From: Lachnospiraceae bacterium UBA3273
Lineage (GTDB): Bacteria > Bacillota > Clostridia > Lachnospirales > Lachnospiraceae
Reading direction: 5' to 3'
Length of the DNA stretch: 64,000 nt
NCBI GenBank assembly: GCA_002362385.1
Contig: DEUB01000043.1
Location: forward strand, 11,461-75,460
Position 1 is the stretch's first letter. Each line of letters opens with the position of its first letter. The notes under the pieces are model-generated. The model was not told the origin of the DNA. It searched no databases and was given only the letters and a program-made list of their open reading frames with translations. Positions 31,818 to 39,448 of this stretch are shown here, in pieces. The position numbers and the translations under genes were made by a program.

Positions 31818-32542
31818 ACGTCTCTCTTCTGCATTGACAAGGGCAGCTCCAGACCGCTTTTTTCCAAAAGTCTTTGGTCAGTCAGGATCTTTTCTGTTTC
31901 CCCCTCACAGATCAATTTTCCTTTCTCAATTAAGATCGTTCTGTTGCAGGTATCAAAAATCATATCCAAATCGTGGGAAGCAATGATTTTCAGCCCGCTT
32001 ATCCCGTTAATGATATTGATGAGATTCCTCCGGTTTTTCGGGTCCAGCCCCACGGAAGGCTCATCAAAAAGTATGACCTCCGGCTCCATGGAAAGAATGG
32101 TCGCAATTGCCGCCAGTTTTTTCTGCCCGCCGGACATGCGGTAAATAGGCCTGTCCTTTAATTCCTCGATATGCACCTGTTTTAAAGCCGACATTACCTT
32201 TTCTTCCAATTCCTTCCCCACACATCCGTAATTGCGGGGGCCGAATGCCACATCCTCATATACGGTGGAAAGAAACAACTGGCTTTCGGAATCCTGAAAC
32301 ACATATCCGGTTTTCTTCCTGACTGCCGCCAGATTCTTTTTATTCACATCCAAACCGTCAATTTTTGCCTGTCCCTTATAATCCGTCAAAAGACCTGCCA
32401 GAATTTTCAAAAGCGTTGACTTTCCCGCTCCGTTAGCACCAATTAACCCTATGGTTTCTCCCGCTTTTAAGTCAAAGCTTATATCAGAAAGCACTTCCCT
32501 GTTTCCGTCATAGGAAAACGTAAGGTGGTCCAATTCTACCAT
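31814..32542 (-). CDS. cbiO: ECF transporter ATPase, probably for nickel (CbiO/NikO)
   Basis: A 242-residue ABC ATPase. Walker A GANGAGKSTLLK, signature YRMSGGQKKLAAIA, Walker B VILFDEPSVGLD and switch His in IIASHDLD. It energises the CbiM/CbiQ-type import module encoded just upstream. In the lar cluster the metal is most likely nickel. The ATG at 32542 (GGAG 6 bp upstream) is chosen over a TTG at 32554. Confidence 0.9.
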   Translation of the reverse strand: MVELDHLTFSYDGNREVLSDISFDLKAGETIGLIGANGAGKSTLLKILAGLLTDYKGQAKIDGLDVNKKNLAAVRKKTGYVFQDSESQLFLSTVYEDVAFGPRNYGCVGKELEEKVMSALKQVHIEELKDRPIYRMSGGQKKLAAIATILSMEPEVILFDEPSVGLDPKNRRNLINIINGISGLKIIASHDLDMIFDTCNRTILIEKGKLICEGETEKILTDQRLLEKSGLELPLSMQKRDV

Positions 32543-32655
32543 TTTAATCTCCAATCCAGTTCCGTAACGCCATCAGTCCGACGGCATAAACCATAATAAA
32601 ATCTTATCCTTAATAAATATTGCATTCCTGTAGCATTGGTAAAGGGCCGTACCCG

Positions 32656-33477
32656 TCACTGACCTATAGAAAGAAAAATATTTCCGGCCATTTGGAAAAC
32701 GGGTACGCATCTCAATAAAAGGAATATTCCTATCCAGCCTGCCGCATATACTGCGCCAAGACCCTTTCCGGTTTTTTCCTGCCCTAAAATTTCATATTGG
32801 AACTCTCCGTCATAACCCCTTAAAAGCATACTGTCATATACGTTTTGCGCCCGCTCCATGCTTCTTAACAATAAAAGTCCCGCAAAGGACCCCCACACTT
32901 TGATATGGATTCCTTTCTGGCCCGGCGCCCGTAACCGATATGCCAAAGACATCCTCTGTATTTCTTTTAATAGAACAATGATATAACGGTAGATCAGTAA
33001 GACAACCGTAACTGCGCCTTTCGGAACCTTGAGGCACCGAAGCGCCCTGCAAAGCTGCTCTATTCCGGTACACATAAACATAAAGTATGCGGCGTATACC
33101 GTCAGAACGCCTTTAATAAACAAAGTCATCATAGAAAGCATACCGCCTGTAACGGTAACGCCTCCTGTCTGCATAACAATCCTTTTATCCAGAAAAGGAT
33201 TTACGGCTCCCAACAGCACTACAAAAGCCAGGATATATTTCATCCTCTGAAATCCTTTTATAAAGGATAAATCTTCTAAAATCCCCGTTATGATGATAAA
33301 AAGCGACATGCCAAGAAGTCCCGTTACATCGTATTTGGGAAAGGAGACCACAATCCCTATGTACGCCACACAAACAAGGAGTCTGGAAACGGGATGGATC
33401 CGGCTTTTGCCGCTTCTTTTCCCCGCCTCCCGGTCCGCCTCGTGTAAGTTGTCGATCGCCTGCTGCAGCTTACTCAT
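32656..33477 (-). CDS. cbiQ: ECF transporter transmembrane protein CbiQ/NikQ
   Basis: A 273-residue membrane protein with about six transmembrane segments. It has the EcfT coupling motifs near AYRLRAPGQKG and LLLRSMERAQNVYDSMLLRGYDG (Ala-Arg-Gly type motifs that contact the ATPases). It couples the CbiO ATPase to the substrate-capturing CbiM. Its start overlaps the CbiM stop by 4 bp, so translation is coupled. Confidence 0.9.
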   Translation of the reverse strand: MSKLQQAIDNLHEADREAGKRSGKSRIHPVSRLLVCVAYIGIVVSFPKYDVTGLLGMSLFIIITGILEDLSFIKGFQRMKYILAFVVLLGAVNPFLDKRIVMQTGGVTVTGGMLSMMTLFIKGVLTVYAAYFMFMCTGIEQLCRALRCLKVPKGAVTVVLLIYRYIIVLLKEIQRMSLAYRLRAPGQKGIHIKVWGSFAGLLLLRSMERAQNVYDSMLLRGYDGEFQYEILGQEKTGKGLGAVYAAGWIGIFLLLRCVPVFQMAGNIFLSIGQ

Positions 33478-34484
33478 ACTGCCTCTTCCTTTTGTTTTTT
33501 CCTTTTAAACAATTTTAACCCATAACAGCACAATACGCATAACCCGATTACTACAACTGCACCTATGATGCCTGAAAAAGAAGTTCCGGCGGCTGATTCC
33601 CCGGTCTTAAAGCCGTAATCCGGCAAAAGAGCCGTTGTTTCCTGTATCTTAGCGGCGGTTTCATAGGCCTCTCCTGCTGCCGTCAGTTCTGTGCTGCCGG
33701 ATACTTTTTCCATAGACCATTCCAGCCCGTCGGGCAGCGCCGATGCCGCCAAAGAGAATAAGCCTCCGATAACCAGTGCGGTTACAGCAAGGATCCCAAC
33801 GGTTTTCCTCTGCGAAAACTTTCCTTCTGTCTGACCTGACGGTTCATACCGCCAAAGCATTTTCGGTCTCGCTTCATAAATAAATATCAGGACTGCTGCC
33901 GTGATCAATCCTTCCACCAGACCGATGGCAAGATGAATGGGCTGCATAACCCCTACAAATATGCCAAAGGGCAGTTCGGTAACTCCTGATGCAAGAGTCT
34001 CCAGGCTGACGGATAATGCCCCAAGCTGCAGGGTCAATATACACCCGATAACAGAAGCCGCCATTATTTTTCTCTTAGACATCCCCTTTTTCATCATCCG
34101 GCTCCAGATAACCATACCGCCCAAAAAGCAGCCGTAAAACGCCATATTCCAGACATTCGCCCCCAAAGCCAGAATTCCTCCGTCCGCAAAAAGAAGACAT
34201 TGTATCAGAAGCACTCCTATCATGGTCAGAAATCCCGCTTCCGGCCCTAAAATTGCAGATAAAAGCATACCCCCGCACAGATGTCCCGAAGAGCCTGTTC
34301 CGGGTATGGTAAAATTGATCATCTGGGCCGCAAATACAAATGCGCCCATAACGCCCATGACGGGAATTTTTTCCGGCTCATTCAGGGCCCTTACTTTTTT
34401 AATAGAATAGCCGGTTGCCGCCCCGGAACAAAGATACATGGTTCCCGCTACTGCCGGCGCCAATAAAGCATCCGCCATATGCAT
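33474..34484 (-). CDS. cbiM: Nickel/cobalt ECF transporter S component, NikM/NikN-type fusion
   Basis: A 336-residue protein. The first part (to about 205) is CbiM/NikM, starting MHMADALLAPAVAG; His2 and the N-terminal amine are the metal ligands in this family. Seven helices follow, with TIPGTGSSGHLCGG. The C-terminal part has a membrane anchor, an extracytoplasmic segment (about 225-300) and a final helix (GAVVVIGLCVLCCYGLKLF), like NikN or a PDGLE-type partner domain. This fused two-part layout is frequent in nickel rather than cobalt systems. Start at 34484, with AGGAGGAG upstream. The neighbouring lar genes make nickel the likely substrate. Confidence 0.85.
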   Translation of the reverse strand: MHMADALLAPAVAGTMYLCSGAATGYSIKKVRALNEPEKIPVMGVMGAFVFAAQMINFTIPGTGSSGHLCGGMLLSAILGPEAGFLTMIGVLLIQCLLFADGGILALGANVWNMAFYGCFLGGMVIWSRMMKKGMSKRKIMAASVIGCILTLQLGALSVSLETLASGVTELPFGIFVGVMQPIHLAIGLVEGLITAAVLIFIYEARPKMLWRYEPSGQTEGKFSQRKTVGILAVTALVIGGLFSLAASALPDGLEWSMEKVSGSTELTAAGEAYETAAKIQETTALLPDYGFKTGESAAGTSFSGIIGAVVVIGLCVLCCYGLKLFKRKKQKEEAV

Positions 34485-34507
34485 AAACTTCTCCTCCTCT
34501 AATCCGT

Positions 34508-35785
34508 TTAACGGCATTGCTCCATTATTTTTCCATAAACCTCCGGATAGGGCAATCCCTTCTCCCTGCATATTTTTACAACACTTTCATACTCCGGGTA
34601 ATACCGGGCCTGTCCTTCTGTCATACAGACCTTTACCAGTGCTTCCCCGTAAACGGTCTGCACTTTCTTCATTTCCCTTTTCAGTACAGTCCGCTCCATT
34701 TCCACCCGTCTGATTCCTATGGTAGTGGTTTCCTTGAATATGATGGACTCCAGCTTTTCAATATCTTCCTTCAGACAGATTACATTTAACATCCATGCCG
34801 GTCTGTTCTTTTTCATGTAAACGGGAATATAATGTACGTCCTTTGCTCCCGCTTTTAGCAGCTCCTCCATGACATATCCCAGAGCCTCGCCGCTGCAATC
34901 GTCAATATTGCTCTCTAATTTATAAACTGTATCTTTTTCCCCTGTTTTTTCCCGGATCAGCATTGCCCTTAAAATACTGGGCCGTTCATAAGCCCTTTTT
35001 CCGGCTCCCATTCCGATCTTCTGTATGGTTATGCGCTCCGGCAAACCATAAGAAGGCTCCATTGCCGCCACAATGGCCGCCCCCGTAGGGGTTATCAGTT
35101 CTCCCTGTGCGTCGGTAAACTGCACCGGCAGGCCATAAGCCTCTATGATATTTGCCACTGCCGGAACCGGTACGGGCAGTATTCCGTGCTGACACCTTAC
35201 ACTGCCTGTTCCTTCGCAAAGTTTGGGAACGATTACTTTTGTAATATCCAGATTATCCAGGCATACCGCCGCCGCCACAATATCCACAATGGAATCTATA
35301 GCTCCCACTTCATGAAAATGAACCTCTTCGGGAGAAACTCCGTGGGCCTTTGCCTCCGCTTCTGCCAGAACCTCAAAAATCTTAACGGCAAGCCCTCTCG
35401 CCCTTTCCGTCATAGCACAGGCAGATAAAATCTCCCTGATCTCTTTCATTCCTCTATGTTCGTGTTGATGGGTATGACTATGCTCATGATCCTCCTCATG
35501 GCTGTGTATATGCCCATGACCATGCCCGCAATTTTCTGCCTTCCCATAGAGATATTCCATGTCATGGTCGTGGTTCTCATGCTCCTCATCCAGCAAAACC
35601 GCAAAGTCACAGCAGTCAAGCCCTGCTTTTTTTACCCGGCTGATCTTTATCTCAAAGCCCTTTGCCGGAATGCTGTCTAATACCTTCATAAGGACGTCCT
35701 CGTCCGCGCCCAGATCCAAAAGGGCGGCAACGCTCATGTCTCCGCTGATCCCTGTATTGCATTCCAAATATAATGTGTTTGCCAT
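34508..35785 (-). CDS. larC: LarC, nickel insertion protein for the nickel-pincer cofactor
   Basis: A 425-residue single-chain LarC that inserts nickel into the bis-thiocarboxylate nucleotide made by LarB and LarE, using CTP. Starts MANTLYLECNTGISGDMSVAALLDLGADED; a His-rich metal-handling segment (about 70-112, GHGHGHIHSHEEDHEH) follows. The C-terminal domain begins near the ESNIDDCSGEALGYVMEELL segment. In Lactobacillus plantarum larC needs a programmed frameshift to make the full protein; here the frame is continuous. Lies 23 bp upstream of cbiM, so nickel import and insertion are linked. Confidence 0.93.
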   Translation of the reverse strand: MANTLYLECNTGISGDMSVAALLDLGADEDVLMKVLDSIPAKGFEIKISRVKKAGLDCCDFAVLLDEEHENHDHDMEYLYGKAENCGHGHGHIHSHEEDHEHSHTHQHEHRGMKEIREILSACAMTERARGLAVKIFEVLAEAEAKAHGVSPEEVHFHEVGAIDSIVDIVAAAVCLDNLDITKVIVPKLCEGTGSVRCQHGILPVPVPAVANIIEAYGLPVQFTDAQGELITPTGAAIVAAMEPSYGLPERITIQKIGMGAGKRAYERPSILRAMLIREKTGEKDTVYKLESNIDDCSGEALGYVMEELLKAGAKDVHYIPVYMKKNRPAWMLNVICLKEDIEKLESIIFKETTTIGIRRVEMERTVLKREMKKVQTVYGEALVKVCMTEGQARYYPEYESVVKICREKGLPYPEVYGKIMEQCR

Positions 35786-35872
35786 TATCTTTTCCTCTCT
35801 GCAATCTCTTTGTTAAATCTATATTTGATCTTTTACTCTTTAACTCCGTTAAGAGAAATTGTCTTTTAACTT

Positions 35873-36700
35873 CTAAGCCTTATTATCTATCCCTATATCC
35901 ATGCTTCCCGAACGGAATCCTTCCATATCCAGCGTTATATACCAATACCCCAGGCCTTTTAAAAACTCCACAACCTCTTCTCTGCTTTCCAAAAGCTTCG
36001 GCATATCCTTTTCATCCACTTCGATCCGCGCCGTTTCCCCATGCACACGCAGTCTCACGTTGTATAATCCCAACTCTCTTAAAAAATCCTCTCCCTGTTC
36101 TACCTTTTTCATTTTTTCCGGACTCAAAACAGCCCCATAGGGAAAACGGGTTGCAAGACAAGGGGTAGAAGGGCGATCCGCCACAGATATATCGTAAGCC
36201 GCCGCTAACTTTCGTACTTCTTCTTTGGTAAGACCTGCATCCTTTAACGGACTTTTTATACCCAGCTCCTCAATGGCCTTCAACCCCGGACGATATACCT
36301 TTGTATCATCCAGATTGGTGCCCTCGATCAATATCTTTGCTCCCAGCTCCTCCGCTTTTCTTTTTATCTCCTTAAATAAAAGCTTTTTGCAACGGTAACA
36401 GCGGTCGATGGGATTATTGACAATATCCGCCTCTTTTAGTTCCCGCAGCTTAAGCACCGTAAATGCCGCTCCCGATTCCTCCGCCACTCTTTTTGCGATT
36501 TCAAGATCTCCCGAAGGATGAAGCTCCGTATGGGCGGAAATGGCATAAACATAAGTCCCCTGTTTTTTTGCCCTGAGACATGCCAGTTTTAATAAAAGAC
36601 TGCTGTCCACTCCTCCCGAAAAGGCGACCGCCGTATTTTCCTTTGTCAATTTATCTAAAATCCGAAAAAGGTTTTCGCATTTTTCCTCATATTGTCCCAT
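35873..36700 (-). CDS. larE: LarE, ATP-dependent sulphur transferase of pincer cofactor synthesis
   Basis: A 275-residue PP-loop enzyme. The ATP loop is AFSGGVDSSLLLKLA. It adenylates the pyridinium dicarboxylate mononucleotide and replaces carboxylate oxygens with sulphur. RCYRCKKLLFKEIK and STPCLATRFPYG contain the conserved Cys region; in some LarE enzymes one Cys is the sacrificial sulphur source, in others Cys residues bind a 4Fe-4S cluster, and I cannot decide which applies. It lies between larB (abutting) and larC (87 bp away). Confidence 0.93.
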   Translation of the reverse strand: MGQYEEKCENLFRILDKLTKENTAVAFSGGVDSSLLLKLACLRAKKQGTYVYAISAHTELHPSGDLEIAKRVAEESGAAFTVLKLRELKEADIVNNPIDRCYRCKKLLFKEIKRKAEELGAKILIEGTNLDDTKVYRPGLKAIEELGIKSPLKDAGLTKEEVRKLAAAYDISVADRPSTPCLATRFPYGAVLSPEKMKKVEQGEDFLRELGLYNVRLRVHGETARIEVDEKDMPKLLESREEVVEFLKGLGYWYITLDMEGFRSGSMDIGIDNKA

Positions 36701-37453
36701 TTACTTTTGCCCCTTTATGGCAAGCCTGTTTATCTGGGTCGCCATATATCCTGCGCCGTAGCCGTTGTCAATATTAACAACTGCGATTCCGTTGGCACAG
36801 GAATTTACCATGGTTAAAAGCGCCGATAATCCTTTCATGCTGGCTCCGTACCCTATGGAAGTGGGAACCGCAATGACCGGATTGCTTACAAGGCCTCCGA
36901 TCACGCCTGCCAAAGCACCCTCCATTCCTGCAACCGCCACAACGCAGTTCGCCTCCTGTATGGTATCCAGTCTGGAAAAAAGCCTATGGATCCCGCTGAC
37001 TCCCACATCATAGATCCGCTCAACCGCCGAACCGAAAAACTCCGCCGTCTGGGCAGCTTCTTCCGCCACGGGAATATCCGCCGTTCCTGCAGTACAGACT
37101 GCTATTTTTCCGCTTCTTTCCTTACCTTCCTTTTCAATCTTCAAAATATGGGAGACTTCATCATAAAATATCTCCGGAATGACCTCCCTTACAAGCTCAA
37201 ACTGCCGAACGCCGGCCCTCGTCCCGAAAGCCTCTCCGTTTGCCTCATACATCTTCTTATAAATGGACACCAGATACTCATCCGGTTTGCCGCTGCAGAA
37301 GATAACCTCCGGAAAGCCGGAACGGATCTCCCTGTGGGAATCCAGCTTCGCATAGCCTAATTCTTCAAAGGGCTGCTTTTTAAAAAATTTTTCCGCATCA
37401 TCTATGCTGATCTTTCCTGCCTTTACCTGTTCCAAAATCTCTCTGGCTTCCAT
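36701..37453 (-). CDS. larB: LarB, NaAD carboxylase/hydrolase of pincer cofactor synthesis
   Basis: A 250-residue protein whose C-terminal half is an AIR-carboxylase (PurE-like) fold: AVCTAGTADIPVAEEAA, YDVGVSGIHR, AVAGMEGALAGVIGG and PTSIGYGAS. LarB carboxylates the nicotinic ring of NaAD and releases AMP, the first step of the nickel-pincer cofactor pathway. It is first of the lar genes in transcription order and starts 57 bp after the toxin-antitoxin-like genes end. The lactate racemase gene larA, the best-known user of the cofactor, is not in the window. Confidence 0.93.
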   Translation of the reverse strand: MEAREILEQVKAGKISIDDAEKFFKKQPFEELGYAKLDSHREIRSGFPEVIFCSGKPDEYLVSIYKKMYEANGEAFGTRAGVRQFELVREVIPEIFYDEVSHILKIEKEGKERSGKIAVCTAGTADIPVAEEAAQTAEFFGSAVERIYDVGVSGIHRLFSRLDTIQEANCVVAVAGMEGALAGVIGGLVSNPVIAVPTSIGYGASMKGLSALLTMVNSCANGIAVVNIDNGYGAGYMATQINRLAIKGQK

Positions 37454-37510
37454 GATTCCACTTCCTGTCTTCTATTATCTGCCCGCTGCCTATGTGCAAA
37501 AAATCTGACT

Positions 37511-37948
37511 CTAAAACGAATCCTTGCTGCAATTCTGCCGGTAAATCTCTTTCAAATTATCAACTGCCATTTCAACATCCAAAGTATGAAACCCGGGAAA
37601 ACATTCATTCATTATTCTGCCGCCGGCAGTCTTATATATCTCCTGACTGCTTTCATTCGTATAATAGTGCCAGAAACGATAAGTATAACCCGTCCAATAC
37701 ATGACCTCCATGGGATAAAGGATACCTGCTTTTTTTAGTCCGCCTGTCTCTTCATCCAGCTCTTCAAGAATATATTCCTCTCCTGCCCATTGTAAACGGT
37801 CATAGGTATCATCCAGGGAAACCGCCGCCCGGCTGTTCATAAATGCTTTAATAAATTCAGGGCTGTCATACCCGTTCTTAAATGCCAGTTCAAACAATCG
37901 TCCCTGTATGTCACAGAGCTGACGTTTTTCGAAACTAAGATCTGCCAT
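37511..37948 (-). CDS. Partner protein of the HTH-DUF3990-like gene, unknown function
   Basis: A 145-residue soluble protein starting MADLSFEKRQLCDIQGRLFELAF. It has a central acidic stretch (YILEELDEETGG) and a Trp/Tyr-rich part (YPMEVMYWTGYTYRFWHYY). From memory similar proteins travel with DUF3990-type genes, which suggests the antitoxin or target-interaction half of a two-gene module. No catalytic motif is visible. It starts right after the HTH-DUF3990-like gene (stop at 37950), so the two are co-translated. Confidence 0.6.
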   Translation of the reverse strand: MADLSFEKRQLCDIQGRLFELAFKNGYDSPEFIKAFMNSRAAVSLDDTYDRLQWAGEEYILEELDEETGGLKKAGILYPMEVMYWTGYTYRFWHYYTNESSQEIYKTAGGRIMNECFPGFHTLDVEMAVDNLKEIYRQNCSKDSF

Positions 37949-37949
37949 A

Positions 37950-38798
37950 CTATTTACCTGCCTCTAATATCTCATCAAAAAATCGTCCTTCCCGACGATA
38001 TTTCCGACAGATTTCATTTGCCATCACAATACCGTTAAAACGATTCGTTTCACTTTCTATCTTCAGCTTACCCCTATCCTCTTTGGAAATTTCCTGTTCA
38101 GCAATGATACTTATTTTTTTGCATGCTTTTTTAGTTAAAGCAACATATTGCTTTCCCAGCTTGAGTGCGGAAAGACTATGGATTAAAGCAATATCTGTAA
38201 TCTCTCCATTAAAAAATCTGTCAAGAACAACAAACATTCTGTCATTTGCTATATATCCGATAATCACGTCGCAGCCTTCAGCCAGATTTTGAAACCGGTC
38301 GTAAATAGGAGAATTTTTTATAAAATCCATTTTTCCGCGATTATATGCAACTAACAATGCCCAGTCTAGCCCTGCTTCCACATCAAGAATTTTAAAACCG
38401 GACAGATCGACGCTTAAAGTATATATTCTGGCTTCTGGATAATTACAGATCAGAGTAAGGAGCTGGGTACGGTCTGTCCCCATATAAAATCCTTTTCCAA
38501 AATCGCAATGTGCCCGGCTGACAGGCGCAATCGCTCCCCTGATACCTGATTTTGAACCGTGATAAAGAGTTACCGTTTCATCCCTGCTGATAATACGCGC
38601 CCCTTTAAATTGGGAAAAGTCAATATCACTGCTGCTGCATAACCGTTTAATTTCATTCATTGCGATCTGGGACGGCTCACAATGACCGTTTTCCCAACGG
38701 TTTACCGTGGCAAAGCTGACGCCCAGCTTTTCCGCCAGCTCATTTTGGCTTAAATTTAAACATGAACGGATTTCTTTTATGATCTCAGAATTTTTCAT
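37950..38798 (-). CDS. XRE helix-turn-helix protein with DUF3990-like (ADP-ribosyltransferase-type) domain
   Basis: A 282-residue protein. The N-terminus is an XRE/Cro DNA-binding domain (LNLSQNELAEKLGVSFATVNRWENGHCEP). From about residue 75 a DUF3990-like domain follows: TVTLYHGSKSGIRG, DFGKGFYMGTD and YNRGKMDFI. The YHGS/GKGFY pattern is shared with ADP-ribosyltransferase folds; I recall DUF3990 being linked to ADP-ribosylation, but catalytic activity here is unproven. A DNA-binding domain fused to such an enzyme, beside a small partner gene, is the plan of a toxin-antitoxin or defence module. Two 12-bp repeats in its promoter are candidate autoregulatory sites. Confidence 0.75.
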   Translation of the reverse strand: MKNSEIIKEIRSCLNLSQNELAEKLGVSFATVNRWENGHCEPSQIAMNEIKRLCSSSDIDFSQFKGARIISRDETVTLYHGSKSGIRGAIAPVSRAHCDFGKGFYMGTDRTQLLTLICNYPEARIYTLSVDLSGFKILDVEAGLDWALLVAYNRGKMDFIKNSPIYDRFQNLAEGCDVIIGYIANDRMFVVLDRFFNGEITDIALIHSLSALKLGKQYVALTKKACKKISIIAEQEISKEDRGKLKIESETNRFNGIVMANEICRKYRREGRFFDEILEAGK

Positions 38799-38814
38799 GT
38801 TGACCCCTTTGATC

Positions 38815-38848
38815 TTATAACATTTGTACGGTTTTATTGTAACATGTG
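38815..38848 (-). promoter_or_regulatory. Promoter and direct repeats of the HTH-DUF3990 gene
   Basis: Two near-identical 12-mers, TTATAACATTTG (38815-38826) and TTGTAACATGTG (38837-38848), lie 22 bp apart, two helical turns. On the minus strand TTACAA and TATAAG with a 17-bp spacer could serve as promoter inside the same segment. Likely binding sites for the encoded XRE domain. Confidence 0.5.
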
Positions 38849-38874
38849 AATTTTAAGAAGACAACAGCACTTTA

Positions 38875-38903
38875 TTGTGAATTTACCCGCCATATGCTAT
38901 ACT
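38875..38903 (+). promoter_or_regulatory. Sigma-A promoter of the ABM-domain gene
   Basis: -35 TTGTGA (38875-38880), 17-bp spacer, -10 TATACT (38898-38903), about 50 bp before the start codon at 38951. It points away from the HTH-DUF3990 promoter. Confidence 0.7.
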
Positions 38904-38950
38904 TCCATAGAGACACAAGGTTAAGATTATTAAATCGGGAGGGAAAAATT

Positions 38951-39283
38951 ATGAGCATCACTATCAACATATACTACACCGGAACCAATGGCGCAGCCAG
39001 AAAATTTGCCGAAGAAATGGAAAGCAGCCAGACTGCGGCGGCAATCCGCAAAGAGAAGGGAAATCTGCGATACGATTATTTCTTTCCCATGACAGACCCG
39101 GAAACCGTATTATTGATTGACAGCTGGGAAAACCAACAGGCCATCGACCTGCACCACGCCTCCCCTATGATGGAAAAGATCGCAGAGCTTAGGAATAAAT
39201 ACGATTTACACATGAAGGTTGAACGCTATCTGTCCGATGAAAGCGGAATACCGGAATCGGACAGCCATTTTATAAAAGAATGA
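38951..39283 (+). CDS. Antibiotic-biosynthesis-monooxygenase (ABM) fold protein
   Basis: A 110-residue protein with the dimeric alpha/beta-barrel ABM fold (SITINIYYTGTNGAARKFAEEM...LRYDYFFPMTDPETVLLIDSWENQQAIDLHHASPMM). The DSW...HH pattern is common in the quinol-monooxygenase/YgiN-like group. Its substrate is unknown. Start at 38951 has GGGAGGG 8 bp upstream; the longer frame from 38846 has no such site. Expressed on its own, ending at a structured hairpin. Confidence 0.8.
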   Translation: MSITINIYYTGTNGAARKFAEEMESSQTAAAIRKEKGNLRYDYFFPMTDPETVLLIDSWENQQAIDLHHASPMMEKIAELRNKYDLHMKVERYLSDESGIPESDSHFIKE

Positions 39284-39300
39284 ACGTATCATGATAACAA

Positions 39301-39394
39301 GGGCTGCTGCAAGACGACTGACCCCTGCATGATATAGTCCGGATATCGTTGATATCACAACTATATGCATAGGCTAACCATACTGCAACAGCCC
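39301..39394 (+). terminator. Long multi-stem hairpin after the ABM gene
   Basis: An 11-bp outer stem (GGGCTGCTGCA with TGCAACAGCCC) encloses an inner stem (GCATgATATAGT with ACTATATGC) and an apical GATATC-gtt-GATATC. It is followed by CTTTTC. It may terminate the ABM transcript, but the length and nesting exceed a simple terminator, so it may also be a small structured RNA or a palindromic repeat element. Confidence 0.5.
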
Positions 39395-39448
39395 CTTTTC
39401 AATTACTTTGTTCTGTAATTAAATCTTGCTCTTTTCCTTTTACAGGCT

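Noticed and set aside
32544..32594. 16-residue ORF between cbiQ and cbiO (MVYAVGLMALRNWIGD)
   Set aside because: It is too short, has only a weak and distant ribosome site, and its end merges with the cbiO ribosome-binding site; no family resemblance.
33474..34484. Reading the cbiMQO group as a cobalt transporter
   Set aside because: No cobalamin genes or B12 riboswitch are near, while larB, larE and larC are co-oriented neighbours; nickel is the more economical choice, though cobalt transport is not excluded.
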